The position numbers and the translations under genes were made by a program. 33,148 bases of DNA from the NCBI GenBank assembly GCA_913041665.1, contig CAJWKT010000015.1, positions 1-33,148 on the forward strand. The letters are read 5' to 3'. The notes under the pieces were generated by a model. It saw nothing but the letters and a program-made list of their open reading frames with translations, was not told where the DNA came from and did not search any database. This document shows, one piece after another, positions 1-11,531 of this stretch. The first letter of the stretch is position 1. The number at the start of each line of letters is the position of its first letter. Source of the DNA: an uncultured Gammaproteobacteria bacterium. GTDB taxonomy: Bacteria; Pseudomonadota; Gammaproteobacteria; Steroidobacterales; Rariloculaceae.

Positions 1-1
1 C

Positions 2-544
2 AGAATGTCCGGGGTGGGCATGAATCTGTTGTATTTCGCAGGCCTGGGCACCGTTGGGGTAAGCAGTAGCCTAGCTGATTTCTACAACAACATCGCTACG
101 GGCCTGACCGATGGAGCGATCGTCTGGCCCGAGGCCATCGTCTCATTCAAGCTGTACGAGGTTGCCCCCTACCTTATCGACGCACGACTCGGTGCTGTGA
201 GTTCCGTTGCAATAAGTGCAAACAAACACACCTGGAATCAGCTACCCGACGAGGTACGCGGAGCATTGCTTACGGCAGCGGAAGTGTATCGGGACGAGTT
301 AGCGCTGGAGACCGTCCGAAGAAGCACGAGAGCAATGGAGTCCTTTGAAGCTCTGGGTGGAGTAATAGTCTCGCTGTCTGACGAGCAGCGGAGCGAGTGG
401 GCCGCCTCCGTGCCCGATCTGACTGGCGCCTGGGTGGCAGACATTGAGCGAAGGGGGTTGCCCGGCAGAGAACTTCTGCAGGCCTACATGAATACTATGC
501 GGGCGAACGACCAACCCATTATGCGACACTGGGACCGCGAGTAA
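2..544 (+). CDS. TRAP transporter substrate-binding protein, DctP-type, C-terminal part (5' end outside window)
   Basis: ORF is open to the window edge; translation resembles the C-terminal DctP half (FYNNIATGLTDGAIVWPEAIVSFKLYEVAPYLID..., DEQRSEWAA...). Confidence 0.75.
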   Translation, partial: RMSGVGMNLLYFAGLGTVGVSSSLADFYNNIATGLTDGAIVWPEAIVSFKLYEVAPYLIDARLGAVSSVAISANKHTWNQLPDEVRGALLTAAEVYRDELALETVRRSTRAMESFEALGGVIVSLSDEQRSEWAASVPDLTGAWVADIERRGLPGRELLQAYMNTMRANDQPIMRHWDRE

Positions 545-559
545 AGCACCAAACCATAA

Positions 560-650
560 TGGCGGAGAGGGAGGGATTCGAACCCCCGGACGGGGATTAC
601 CCGCCAACGGTTTTCAAGACCGCCGCATTCGACCACTCTGCCACCTCTCC
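560..650 (-). tRNA. tRNA-Ser (anticodon UGA), CCA encoded
   Basis: Reverse complement reads GGAGAGGTGGCAGAGTGGTCGAATGCGGCGGTCTTGAAAACCGTTGGCGGG...GGTTCGAATCCCTCCCTCTCCGCCA: long variable arm, TTCGAAT T-loop, acceptor pairing GGAGAGG/CCTCTCC, anticodon loop CTTGAAA. Confidence 0.95.
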
Positions 651-887
651 GGCGCCTGCATTCTCTCGGGGCCCCTCGTTCAGCGCAAGACCCTAGAACC
701 AAAGGCCATTGAGGAACCCAAAGTTCATTATGGCATTTATCCACACAAAGGTAGGTGACGGGAACATAGAGAAATCAATATAGTGCACCAGTACAGCGCC
801 GCTCATGCAGGCATGTTGCTGACAAGTCGCTGATAGTAAACTCTGAAAATATCAACATCAAACCACTAGTACGGTGCTATAAATATC

Positions 888-1622
888 ATGATTGATCTTA
901 GCAATGAGACCGCTTTAGTAACCGGCGGGACTCGTAATATTGGACTGTCCATTGCAAAAAACCTCAAAGCCGCCGGAGCCAGAGTAGGCATTATCGGAGG
1001 CTCTGATCCAGAAGCACTGGAAGAGGCAATAAAAACATTAAAAGGGGGAAATGGCGATGCCATGGGAATGTTGGCTAATGTCGCTGATGAGAAAGCTGTT
1101 ATAGGAGCATACGACAAAATCGAGGCTGGACTCGGTCCCGTCTCAATTCTCATCAATGGGGCGGCAAAACGCCCACATGAACCACTAAAGGAGATTAGTC
1201 GTGAGTCCTGGAATGCGGTTCTTGACGTCATACTCACGGGGGCTTTTTTCACATCCCGAGAACTCTTCACCAGACTGCCACAGGAGCGACGGGGGTCTAT
1301 TATCAATATAGGTGGCCTCAGCGCCCACCGTCCTGCCAGGGATCGTGCTCATGTGATCTCAGCCAAAGCCGGGCTGGTCGGTCTAACACGGGCATTGGCT
1401 GAAGAAGGACTAGGAAGGATTCGTGTTAATTGTGTCGTTCCCGGGGTAATCAGCACGCAGCGCCTGCCAGACCAAAACCCACCTCAGTTCGACGAAGACT
1501 CAAAATATGCCTCGGGTACGCCCGAGGATGTAGCACGCGCAGTGGTAGCTTTGGCCGACCCACGAGACGTCTACGTCACAGGCCAAATACTGCATGTCAA
1601 TGGCGGGCGGTTGATGCCCTAG
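888..1622 (+). CDS. SDR family NAD(P)-dependent oxidoreductase
   Basis: TGGTRNIGLSIA nucleotide-binding motif, INGAAKRP, C-terminal VTGQILHVNGGRLMP typical of FabG-like SDRs; the usual YxxxK appears as HVISAK. Confidence 0.85.
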   Translation: MIDLSNETALVTGGTRNIGLSIAKNLKAAGARVGIIGGSDPEALEEAIKTLKGGNGDAMGMLANVADEKAVIGAYDKIEAGLGPVSILINGAAKRPHEPLKEISRESWNAVLDVILTGAFFTSRELFTRLPQERRGSIINIGGLSAHRPARDRAHVISAKAGLVGLTRALAEEGLGRIRVNCVVPGVISTQRLPDQNPPQFDEDSKYASGTPEDVARAVVALADPRDVYVTGQILHVNGGRLMP

Positions 1623-1664
1623 ATCGAGCCAAAAAAATAGGCCTGCGAACAGAAAGCCCTGCCC

Positions 1665-2971
<1,307 letters not shown>

Positions 2972-3017
2972 CTAGAGGAACAAACCTGAATCGTCAGATG
3001 GCTGCAAAAATATTTAG

Positions 3018-3410
3018 TTAAGAACTGGAATTTGCCGCTAGAAAAAACCCCTCAAGACGCTGACACCAAGCGACGAGTACGCTCTGTGCGAGTATCAGGC
3101 CAAAGAGAATTCCCACCGCATTAGCCAGCAAATCAAGGGGATCAAAGCCCCGATAAGGCAACTGGCCCTGTATCACCTCAAGAGCCAATCCCAGGGCAAA
3201 TAATACTAGCGCAATAAAGACATGGAGCTGACGCCGATAAAGACCCGCAAACCAAGTTATCAGGATTAAATACGAGCCTCCGTGCACCAATTTATCGGCC
3301 GCTGAAAAGCCCTTGACCACGATGACCGGTACCACGCTACCCGCCATAACTAGAATCAGCAGCAACCAGCCTAAGCCCAGCCAAACCCGAGGGTACTTAA
3401 GTGGTAACAA
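3018..3410 (-). CDS. VanZ-like family membrane protein
   Basis: About 130 aa with several TM stretches; DKLVHGGSYLILITW and GFDPLDLLANAVGILFG typical of VanZ family. Confidence 0.8.
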   Translation of the reverse strand: MLPLKYPRVWLGLGWLLLILVMAGSVVPVIVVKGFSAADKLVHGGSYLILITWFAGLYRRQLHVFIALVLFALGLALEVIQGQLPYRGFDPLDLLANAVGILFGLILAQSVLVAWCQRLEGFFLAANSSS

Positions 3411-3415
3411 TGGAA

Positions 3416-4126
3416 CTACTCGATACCGCCAATGACATCCACACCGTCAGGAACAGTAAACTCAAACACACTATTCGCTATCCTTGGGTTTAACTCTACA
3501 TTAAAGAACTCAATTTGCGTAATTTGACTGAGCCCATCAATTAGCTCTAACCGCTCAGGGACACTGTCGCGGAATCCGATTAGTAAAGCATTGAAGTCTG
3601 CGCCTTCGGTCGCAGGCCCGAGCCTTGCCCAACTCACCCCACTCGCCTCGAAATAATCCAGCACCTCAAAGCTCTCTCGTGCTGCGCTATCCCCACTCAA
3701 CAACATAGCAGGGGTTGCTGATATCGCATCATCCAAAGGGGTAACAGTCGCCTGAGCCAACTCAATATCATAAATCCACAGGCTTTGTCCGTCCGACAAA
3801 ATTAATTGCTCAATAGGTGAAGAATAACTCCAAAGAAAAAGATTGGGTCTCCTTATTGAAACCTTGCCGGCAGCAGTTTCCACAAGCTGATTGTCCGCAT
3901 TCCAAAGCTGCTGGCTAAAATCAGCCTTCATGCTTTCCATGTTCTCTAGAAAAAAATCAAGCGGATGCTCCTCGGTACTCACACCCTCGTCTGAGAATTC
4001 CTGAGCAACGGCGAGCCCGGGCAAATCAATCACTTCAATACACAAGGACAGCACTAGCAGGGCTAACACCAAGCCAGCCGAATAATCTCCACGTCTGACC
4101 CTATTCTCATTGGCACGAAAAAACAT
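3416..4126 (-). CDS. lolA: Outer-membrane lipoprotein carrier protein LolA
   Basis: MKADFSQQLWNADNQLVETAAGKVSIRRPNLFLWSYSSPIEQLILSDGQSLWIYD is LolA-like; next to ftsK as in many gammaproteobacteria. Confidence 0.92.
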   Translation of the reverse strand: MFFRANENRVRRGDYSAGLVLALLVLSLCIEVIDLPGLAVAQEFSDEGVSTEEHPLDFFLENMESMKADFSQQLWNADNQLVETAAGKVSIRRPNLFLWSYSSPIEQLILSDGQSLWIYDIELAQATVTPLDDAISATPAMLLSGDSAARESFEVLDYFEASGVSWARLGPATEGADFNALLIGFRDSVPERLELIDGLSQITQIEFFNVELNPRIANSVFEFTVPDGVDVIGGIE

Positions 4127-4131
4127 TCGGT

Positions 4132-6429
4132 CTAATCATCATTCGGCGGTGGTGGCGCAAGTACTTCCCTAGAACCATTGGGTTGCAAGCTACCCACGAT
4201 GCCGACGCTTTCCATAGTTTCTACCATTCTCGCAGCTCGGTTGTAACCAATCTTTAGACGACGCTGGACACCAGAAATGGACGCCCTTCGAGTCTCTGTT
4301 ACCACTTGAACCGCCTGGTCATAGAGTGGGTCCTGCTCTCCATCAGCCCTGTCAACGCTAGCCGACTCATGGCCGGGGACCTCGCCTGGCGGGTCCTCCA
4401 ATACTTCAGGTATGAATGAGGGTGTACCGACAGCCTTTAGGGATTTAACCACTGCATGCACTTCATTATCTGACACGAATGCTCCATGAATGCGTGTAGG
4501 CATTGCGGTGCCAGGGGGAAGGAACAACATATCGCCATGACCTAGTAATTGTTCCGCGCCCATCTGATCTAAGATCGTTCGAGAATCCACCTTGGCGGAT
4601 ACCTGAAAAGCAATGCGGCAAGGTATGTTCGCCTTAATTAGGCCCGTGATTACATCAACCGACGGACGTTGAGTGGCAACGATCATATGGATCCCCGAGG
4701 CCCGGGCCTTTTGCGCAAGCCGAGCGATCAACTCCTCGACTTTCTTTCCTACCATCATCATCATATCAGCAAGCTCATCTATGATTACAACCACGTAGGG
4801 CAATGGCTGCAGAGAGGGTGCCACTTCTTCAGAATCATCAGCGGCTTGGAACGTAGGGTCCGGAATTGGCCGGCCCTTTGCAATCGCGTCATTAACCTTT
4901 CGGTTATAGCTCGAAATGTGTCTTACGCCCATCGCGGCCATAAGGGAGTAGCGTCGCTCCATCTCGGCCACACACCAGCGCAAAGAGTTAGCCGCTTGCT
5001 TCATATCCGTAACTACGGGTGCCAGAAGGTGCGGAATCCCTTCGTAGACAGAAAGCTCCAGCATCTTCGGGTCAATCATAATAAGTCTTATATGCTCTGG
5101 TGAGGATTTATAGAGCAAACTTAGAACCATGGCATTGAGTGCCACAGATTTACCTGAGCCGGTGGTACCAGCAATCAAAAGATGTGGCATTCTGGCAAGA
5201 TCAGCAACCATTGGCTGACCACCGACGTCCTTACCTAAGGCCAAAGTGAGCGGTGAACTTAGATCATCATAGACACGGGACTTGATTATCTCACCCAGAG
5301 CTACCAATTCACGCACCTCATTGGGTATCTCAAGCCCCACGAAAGGCTTACCTGCAATAACCTCTACAACCCGGACGCTCACGGTGGAAAGTGAGCGCGC
5401 TAAATCTTTAGACAAATTGCTGATCTGACTAACTTTAACGCCAGCAGCAGGCTTGATCTCGAAGCGGGTGACTACAGGACCCGGATGCACCGCAACGACC
5501 TCCGCTTCAATCCCAAAATCCCCTAACTTTAGCTCCACTAATCGGGACATCGCCTGCAGGGCTTCGTCAGAGTATCCACCCTCTGCCGGCGGCGGGTCAT
5601 CCAGTAATGACAAAGGGGGCAACTCTGAAGATTTTGGTGGCTCAAACAATGGCACCTGCCGTTCGCGTTCCAATCGAACGCTGGATTCCACTTTTTCAAA
5701 TAGCGGTTCAATCCGGGGTGGAGTAACTTTAGCTCTAGAAAGTTTTTTGCTTATTACTGTTTGTCGCTGTTGCTTTACACGGCGTCCCTCATTCCAAACT
5801 TGAAATCGGCTACACCACGTCTGCCCGAAACCGAAAGCAACAAATACTGCGTGGCCAATGCGATCCATTAATGAAATCCATGAGATACCCGTAGTCAAGG
5901 AAACCGCAACCAACCAGCAGACAACCAAAAGAACCGTCGCACCCAGTAGTCCGAGCACACGCTCGAGCCCTTCTCCTACCCATTGCCCAACAATACCCCC
6001 TGAGGTTTCATACATTTCCGGAGAAATAAAATGCAAAGTTGCTAAACCACAGCTGGTTGCCATGATGAGGGCAAACCCAAAAGTTTTTACTGCAATGCCT
6101 ACCCAGTTAAATCCGGGTCCCTGCTTGTTGCGGCCACGGAAAAACAAAATACCGAAAAAAAGAGAGAGGGTGGGAAAAAGATATGCAGGCCTACCAAAAA
6201 ATAAATAAGCCAAATCGGCGAACCAAGCGCCCGCAGGCCCCATGCGATTGGCAATCTCATTACTGTCCCCAGCAACACTGAACGCCTTATCCGAAACGGT
6301 ATAGCTAGCGAGCGCTACAAATAACATGATGCTCAGACCCGCAAGCAACCATAGCGCAGACTCCCTTAGGCCCCGAATTCTGGGCACAAAAAAGGCTCTG
6401 GCCATGCTACTGGGCTTCACAATGCTCAC
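4132..6429 (-). CDS. ftsK: DNA translocase FtsK
   Basis: N-terminal TM segments, Walker A AGTTGSGKSVALN, Walker B VVIIDELADMMM, C-terminal gamma winged helix (RRASISGVQRRLKIGYNRAARMVETME). Confidence 0.96.
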   Translation of the reverse strand: MSIVKPSSMARAFFVPRIRGLRESALWLLAGLSIMLFVALASYTVSDKAFSVAGDSNEIANRMGPAGAWFADLAYLFFGRPAYLFPTLSLFFGILFFRGRNKQGPGFNWVGIAVKTFGFALIMATSCGLATLHFISPEMYETSGGIVGQWVGEGLERVLGLLGATVLLVVCWLVAVSLTTGISWISLMDRIGHAVFVAFGFGQTWCSRFQVWNEGRRVKQQRQTVISKKLSRAKVTPPRIEPLFEKVESSVRLERERQVPLFEPPKSSELPPLSLLDDPPPAEGGYSDEALQAMSRLVELKLGDFGIEAEVVAVHPGPVVTRFEIKPAAGVKVSQISNLSKDLARSLSTVSVRVVEVIAGKPFVGLEIPNEVRELVALGEIIKSRVYDDLSSPLTLALGKDVGGQPMVADLARMPHLLIAGTTGSGKSVALNAMVLSLLYKSSPEHIRLIMIDPKMLELSVYEGIPHLLAPVVTDMKQAANSLRWCVAEMERRYSLMAAMGVRHISSYNRKVNDAIAKGRPIPDPTFQAADDSEEVAPSLQPLPYVVVIIDELADMMMMVGKKVEELIARLAQKARASGIHMIVATQRPSVDVITGLIKANIPCRIAFQVSAKVDSRTILDQMGAEQLLGHGDMLFLPPGTAMPTRIHGAFVSDNEVHAVVKSLKAVGTPSFIPEVLEDPPGEVPGHESASVDRADGEQDPLYDQAVQVVTETRRASISGVQRRLKIGYNRAARMVETMESVGIVGSLQPNGSREVLAPPPPNDD

Positions 6430-6513
6430 ATTTTACGATAATAAATATAGTTAAGATACTGATTAGATAGAAAACCCAATCTCCAAAAATTCAGAAACTC
6501 TGGTGGTGCTCTA

Positions 6514-7716
6514 GTGACTGGGGCGCGATCTTGGCATAGTACCGACATGACCCCAGAACTTCGACTGAATCAACATAATAGCATTCTTGAATTAGATGCT
6601 CTGTCCTGGAATCAGCTAGCGGGAGATTCGCCTTTTTTACGCCATGAGTTCCTTGCAGCCCTAGAAAGAACGGGCTGCGTAGATGGGGAAACCGCTTGGC
6701 AATCTAGACATCTAACGGTCACAGACCATGCAAACAAACTCTTGGGGGCGTTGCCTTTGTATATAAAATACAATTCACTCGGAGAGTATGTATTTGACTG
6801 GAGCTGGGCAGATTCTTATGACACTGCAGGCCTACCTTATTATCCAAAACTGGTATCTGCGGTTCCTTTTACGCCGACGACCGGGCGCCGGTTTTTAGTC
6901 GCACCTGAATTAGATTTCTCGAGTGTAGTGCCAGTACTTTTAAGTGGTGTACATGAGCTTGCAGATAAATTGAACGCCTCCTCCCTTCATGTCCTTTTTC
7001 CTACTGAATACGAACGGTCCTACCTAGATAGCAAGGGCATGATGGCCCGCAAAGGTTGTCAATTTCACTGGCATAACCACGGTTACAGTCATTTTGATGA
7101 TTTTCTCAGTTGCTTCACTTCAGCAAAAAGAAAAAAAGTTAGGAGGGAGCGTAAAAGAGTTGCCGAAGCAGGCATCCAGTTTGAGCGCATGCATGGCAAT
7201 CAACTCAGTGCAGATGATTGGGAAGCGGTTTTCAGTTTTTACGCTAGAACATTTTATCGTCGAGGGCGCGCTCCATACCTTAACCGTGCTTTTTTTACCG
7301 AAATAGCACAAACGATGCCAGAAAATCTCCTGATCATTCTCGCCCGCTATGGTGGGCATCCAATTGCAGCGGCAATCTGTTTCTGTAACCAGCACACTCT
7401 TTACGGAAGATACTGGGGGTGCCTGGATGATTTTCATAGCCTTCACTTCGAGTGTTGTTACTACCAAGGCATCAGCTATTGCATTGAAGAAAAAATTCAG
7501 ACATTTGAACCTGGAACCCAAGGCGAACATAAAATAAGCCGTGGCTTCATACCTACTGCCACCTGGTCTAATCACTGGCTGGCAAATCAAGAGTTTAGTG
7601 ATGCAGTTGCAAATTTTTTGCGTCGTGAGCGCCTACATATAGATGCCTACATAGCAGAAACTGCCAGCCACACACCCTACCGCAGTGATCTACCCCTTTC
7701 TTTGCCACCCCGATGA
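6514..7716 (+). CDS. FemAB-like / GNAT-fold N-acyltransferase (PF04339/DUF482-type)
   Basis: SFKR-like SAKRKKVRRERKRV, FYARTFYRRGRAPYLNRAFF, GRYWGC and ISRGFIPTATWSNHWL motifs. Start uncertain (GTG 6514 or ATG 6550). Confidence 0.8.
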   Translation: MTGARSWHSTDMTPELRLNQHNSILELDALSWNQLAGDSPFLRHEFLAALERTGCVDGETAWQSRHLTVTDHANKLLGALPLYIKYNSLGEYVFDWSWADSYDTAGLPYYPKLVSAVPFTPTTGRRFLVAPELDFSSVVPVLLSGVHELADKLNASSLHVLFPTEYERSYLDSKGMMARKGCQFHWHNHGYSHFDDFLSCFTSAKRKKVRRERKRVAEAGIQFERMHGNQLSADDWEAVFSFYARTFYRRGRAPYLNRAFFTEIAQTMPENLLIILARYGGHPIAAAICFCNQHTLYGRYWGCLDDFHSLHFECCYYQGISYCIEEKIQTFEPGTQGEHKISRGFIPTATWSNHWLANQEFSDAVANFLRRERLHIDAYIAETASHTPYRSDLPLSLPPR

Positions 7717-8438
7717 ATACGCTGCAGTGGTTATCGGCTAACGATTCTCCGGGGGTCTTTCCTTGCCCTAACGAAGCACTAACAGATCCTAATGGGTTGC
7801 TAGCTGCGGGCGGAGATCTTAGCAGTGAACGTTTACTATTAGCTTACTCACAGGGAATTTTTCCTTGGTATGAAAAAGATCAGCCCATTTTATGGTGGTC
7901 TCCCGAACCACGTGCAGTGCTTTGGCTAAAAGAAATCAAGATCTCAAGAACACTTAATCGCAAAATACGGCGTGGAACATTTTTTGTGAGTGCTGACCGA
8001 GCCTTTAGTGATGTACTCCGAGGTTGCGCAAAAGAACGTCGTAATGGAAATGGAACCTGGATTACCAAGGAGATGGGATATGCTTATCAAAATCTTCATG
8101 ATCTTGGATGGGCACATTCCTTTGAGGTGTGGCAGGATAAAGTGCTCGTCGGTGGTCTTTATGGAGTTGGGATTGGCCAAGTTTTTTTTGGGGAGTCCAT
8201 GTTCTCTCAAAAAAGCGATGCATCAAAAGTAGCATTGGTTAAAGCAAATGAGTACTTGCAGCACCGTGGCTATAAATTAATAGACTGTCAGATATGGTCG
8301 ACACACCTGGGAAGCCTTGGAGCAAGGCTCATGCCGAGGCAAAAATTTCTTGACGTGCTCGCTCAATTTTGCGAACCTCCCGGTAACCCTGGGCCCTGGA
8401 CAAAGGGGTTCGACACATTCGCCAGGGAATCAAAATAA
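7713..8438 (+). CDS. aat: Leucyl/phenylalanyl-tRNA--protein transferase
   Basis: NGLLAAGGDLSSERLLLAYSQGIFPWYEKDQPILWWSPEPRAVL and GGLYGVGIGQVFFGESMFS hallmark motifs; ATGA overlap with upstream gene. Confidence 0.97.
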   Translation: MNTLQWLSANDSPGVFPCPNEALTDPNGLLAAGGDLSSERLLLAYSQGIFPWYEKDQPILWWSPEPRAVLWLKEIKISRTLNRKIRRGTFFVSADRAFSDVLRGCAKERRNGNGTWITKEMGYAYQNLHDLGWAHSFEVWQDKVLVGGLYGVGIGQVFFGESMFSQKSDASKVALVKANEYLQHRGYKLIDCQIWSTHLGSLGARLMPRQKFLDVLAQFCEPPGNPGPWTKGFDTFARESK

Positions 8439-8531
8439 AATAATTCCCGACTTCAAAGGAAGTCCCTGCCATTGCTTGGCTTGCAGAAGGTGTGCAACAA
8501 TCCCCGGCCGTACCAAACAGATATTAACTAT

Positions 8532-8750
8532 ATGCCTAAAGAAGAAGCATTACAGATGGAAGGATTGGTAGTGGAAACACTACCGAACACCACTTTTCGT
8601 GTAGAGCTAGAGAATAAGCATGTTGTTACTGCGCATATCTCCGGAAAAATGAGAAAAAATTATATTCGAATTCTCAAAGGTGATGAAGTTACCGTAGAAC
8701 TTACGCCATATGATTTAAGCAAGGGGCGCATCATCTACCGAGCCCGATGA
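8532..8750 (+). CDS. infA: Translation initiation factor IF-1
   Basis: 72 aa [72 protein letters not shown]. Start moved downstream relative to the ORF track. Confidence 0.97.
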   Translation: MPKEEALQMEGLVVETLPNTTFRVELENKHVVTAHISGKMRKNYIRILKGDEVTVELTPYDLSKGRIIYRAR

Positions 8751-8812
8751 AAACCGTGGGTAAAACGAACTATTAGTTCCTAAAAGAATTCACACTTTAC
8801 AAAAAAACTGAT

Positions 8813-11095
8813 CTACGATTCAGTCAGACCCTCAAGCTCCGTCGTAGTCGCCTCAGCATCAAGCGTTAAACTTTCCCCATTTTTCGCTAGGGACACGCAC
8901 ACATGACCACCCTTGGAAAGTTTGCCAAATAAAAGCTCCTCAGCCAACGGCCGCTTGATATGTTTCTGAATTACACGAGCCATTGGCCGTGCACCCATTT
9001 TCTTATCATAACCCCTTGACGCAATCCAATTTCTTGCTGCTGGTTCTAGTTCGATAGTTACGCCATTCTTGTCAAGCTGAGTCTCTAGCTCAACGATGAG
9101 CTTATCTACTACCCTAAGAATAGACTTCCTTTCCAGCACATCAAATTGGATGATTGCATCCAATCGATTTCGAAATTCTGGAGAAAAGATTTTTTTAATA
9201 ACTTCCGCTGAATCTCCGGAATGATCCTGCACCGTAAAACCAACCGAAGCACGGCTCATCTCATGAGCACCAGCGTTAGTAGTCATCACTATTATGACAT
9301 TATGAAAATCTGCCTTTCGGCCATTGTTGTCGGTTAGGATGCCGTGATCCATAACCTGCAAAAGCAAATTAAATACCTCAGGATGTGCCTTCTCTATTTC
9401 GTCTAACAATAAAACGCAATGAGGGTTTTTAGTGATTGCCTCTGTTAACAGCCCACCTTGATCAAAACCTACGTATCCAGGCGGAGCACCAATCAAACGA
9501 GATACTGTATGACGTTCCAGATACTCAGACATATCAAAACGCACTAACTCAACCCCCATGGCCATTGCAAGCTGCCGAGTAACCTCAGTTTTGCCGACAC
9601 CTGTGGGGCCTGAAAAAAGAAAAGCTCCAACCGGCCTTTGGTCATCACCCAAACCTGAGCGGGACATTCTGATGGAACCGGCCAGCGCTGAAATAGCGCG
9701 ATCTTGACCAAAAATTACCAGCTTTAGATCTCGCTCCAAATTGCGCAGCACATCCCGATCCGACGTAGAAATGCTTTTTGGCGGTATTCTGGCCATCTTC
9801 GCTACAATGTTCTGAATAAGTTTCACATCCACCAACTCTTCTCTCTCTTCCTTAGGCTGCAAGCGCAGATTAGCGCCGGCCTCGTCAATCACGTCGATAG
9901 CCTTATCAGGTAACTGGCGATCCCCAATATGCTTACTGGATAGCTCAGCAGCGGCCATAAGCGCATCATCTTCGTAACGTACGCCATGATGTTCCTCAAA
10001 GCGGCTTTTGAGTCCACGCAATATCTCTACAGTCTCAAAAACAGTTGGCTCTACAATCTCAATTTTCTGGAACCGCCTCGCAAGCGCATGATCTTTCTCA
10101 AAGATTCCGCGAAACTCTGAATAAGTCGTAGAGCCAATACAACGTATCTCGCCATTGGCAAGCACAGGCTTGATCAAATTAGAAGCGTCCATTACGCCCC
10201 CTGATGTCGCGCCAGCACCGATAAGGGTATGGATTTCATCGATAAACAAAATGGCTCCGGTTTCCTTCTTCAACTCAGACACGACACCCTTTAGTCGTTT
10301 CTCAAAATCACCTCGATACTTAGTGCCTGCAATGAGAGAGCCCATATCTAATGCATAGATTGTGCAGTCGTTCAGCACTTCCGGTGCCCGACCCTCAACT
10401 ATTAAGCGGGCGAGACCCTCAGCTAAGGCTGTCTTTCCAACACCCGCCTCTCCAACAAACAGTGGATTATTCTTTCGGCGCCGACAAAGAATTTGCACAG
10501 TACGCTCAATTTCTATTTCGCGACTTATGAGTGGATCGATCCGGCCCGCTTCGGCTTGAGCATTTAGATTCGTAGTAAAGCGCTCCAATGCTGTTGCACG
10601 CAAATCTTCCTGATTAGATTCGGCAACTTGGTCCCCATCAGTGCGGCCTGACTCGCTCCCAGAAATTTTTGAAATTCCATGGGAAATATAGTTGATAACA
10701 TCTAGACGAATCACATCGTGCAGACCAAGGAAATACACTGCCTGAGATTGCTTTTCATTAAACAGAGAAACAAGAACATTGGTCGGTGTCACCTCCTTTT
10801 TGCCACTAGATTGCACATGAAATACCGCGCGCTGCAAAACTCTTTGAAATCCAAGTGTTGGCTGCACATCCACCTCATCGTCTTGTTTTAAACGGGGCGT
10901 GGATTCTCCAATGAATTGCTTGAGTTCTGCTTGCAAGGGGTCAATTTCTGCGCCGCAAGCCTCGAGAATCTCTACCACCCGGGGGGCACCCATTAAGGCC
11001 AAAAGAAGATGTTCTGCTGTTATGAATTCGTGGCGCTCGTCACGTGCCCCTTGAAAAGCATTATTGAGGCAATGCTCTAACTCCGTTGACAACAT
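8813..11095 (-). CDS. clpA: ATP-dependent Clp protease ATP-binding subunit ClpA
   Basis: Two AAA+ modules (GEAGVGKTALAEGLA and SGPTGVGKTEVTRQLA), ClpA N-domain MLSTELEHCLNNAF; start codon overlaps clpS stop (TGATG). Confidence 0.97.
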   Translation of the reverse strand: MLSTELEHCLNNAFQGARDERHEFITAEHLLLALMGAPRVVEILEACGAEIDPLQAELKQFIGESTPRLKQDDEVDVQPTLGFQRVLQRAVFHVQSSGKKEVTPTNVLVSLFNEKQSQAVYFLGLHDVIRLDVINYISHGISKISGSESGRTDGDQVAESNQEDLRATALERFTTNLNAQAEAGRIDPLISREIEIERTVQILCRRRKNNPLFVGEAGVGKTALAEGLARLIVEGRAPEVLNDCTIYALDMGSLIAGTKYRGDFEKRLKGVVSELKKETGAILFIDEIHTLIGAGATSGGVMDASNLIKPVLANGEIRCIGSTTYSEFRGIFEKDHALARRFQKIEIVEPTVFETVEILRGLKSRFEEHHGVRYEDDALMAAAELSSKHIGDRQLPDKAIDVIDEAGANLRLQPKEEREELVDVKLIQNIVAKMARIPPKSISTSDRDVLRNLERDLKLVIFGQDRAISALAGSIRMSRSGLGDDQRPVGAFLFSGPTGVGKTEVTRQLAMAMGVELVRFDMSEYLERHTVSRLIGAPPGYVGFDQGGLLTEAITKNPHCVLLLDEIEKAHPEVFNLLLQVMDHGILTDNNGRKADFHNVIIVMTTNAGAHEMSRASVGFTVQDHSGDSAEVIKKIFSPEFRNRLDAIIQFDVLERKSILRVVDKLIVELETQLDKNGVTIELEPAARNWIASRGYDKKMGARPMARVIQKHIKRPLAEELLFGKLSKGGHVCVSLAKNGESLTLDAEATTTELEGLTES

Positions 11096-11424
11096 CAGCT
11101 CTCCTCCATGGTACAAAACAAAGGATGCTGATGCTGCTGTGCTAGGCCCGCAACCTGAGCAACCTTCGTTTCGGCAATTTCGTAGGTGAAAGTGCCACAG
11201 ATACCCTTACCCTTGGTATGGACTTCAAGCATGACGCGTGTTGCTACGTTACGATCCAATGAAAACACATCCTGCAATATCTGCACTACAAACTCCATCG
11301 GAGTGTAATCATCATTGAGCAAAATAACACGATAAAGGGGTGGCTTTTTAAGCTGGGGGCGCGCGTCCTCTACCACCAAGCCCGGATCTTGGTCAATGTC
11401 AGTTTTGGTATGTTCATTACTCAT
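11095..11424 (-). CDS. clpS: ATP-dependent Clp protease adaptor ClpS
   Basis: PPLYRVILLNDDYTPMEFVVQILQDVF and VHTKGKGICGTFTYEIAETKV; likely start MSNEHTK at 11424. Confidence 0.96.
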   Translation of the reverse strand: MSNEHTKTDIDQDPGLVVEDARPQLKKPPLYRVILLNDDYTPMEFVVQILQDVFSLDRNVATRVMLEVHTKGKGICGTFTYEIAETKVAQVAGLAQQHQHPLFCTMEES

Positions 11425-11531
11425 GTGGGTAATTTTATAGGCCTTGGCATCCAAATTTACAGCCTACAGACTAGTAAAAGTTTGAGTCGAAGGTACATAT
11501 ACTAATCCATACAATGGTGGTTTAAGTTCAA

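Noticed and set aside
299-744. Minus-strand ORFs spanning the tRNA-Ser
   Set aside because: They read through a clear tRNA gene and the TRAP coding region; spurious.
4669-5103. 144-aa plus-strand ORF antisense to ftsK
   Set aside because: Lies fully within a confident ftsK coding region; composition looks like reverse-frame translation with no recognisable domain.
8772-8784. GAACT-ATT-AGTTC hairpin between infA and clpA
   Set aside because: Only 5 bp, AT-rich, no T-tract; not a supportable terminator.
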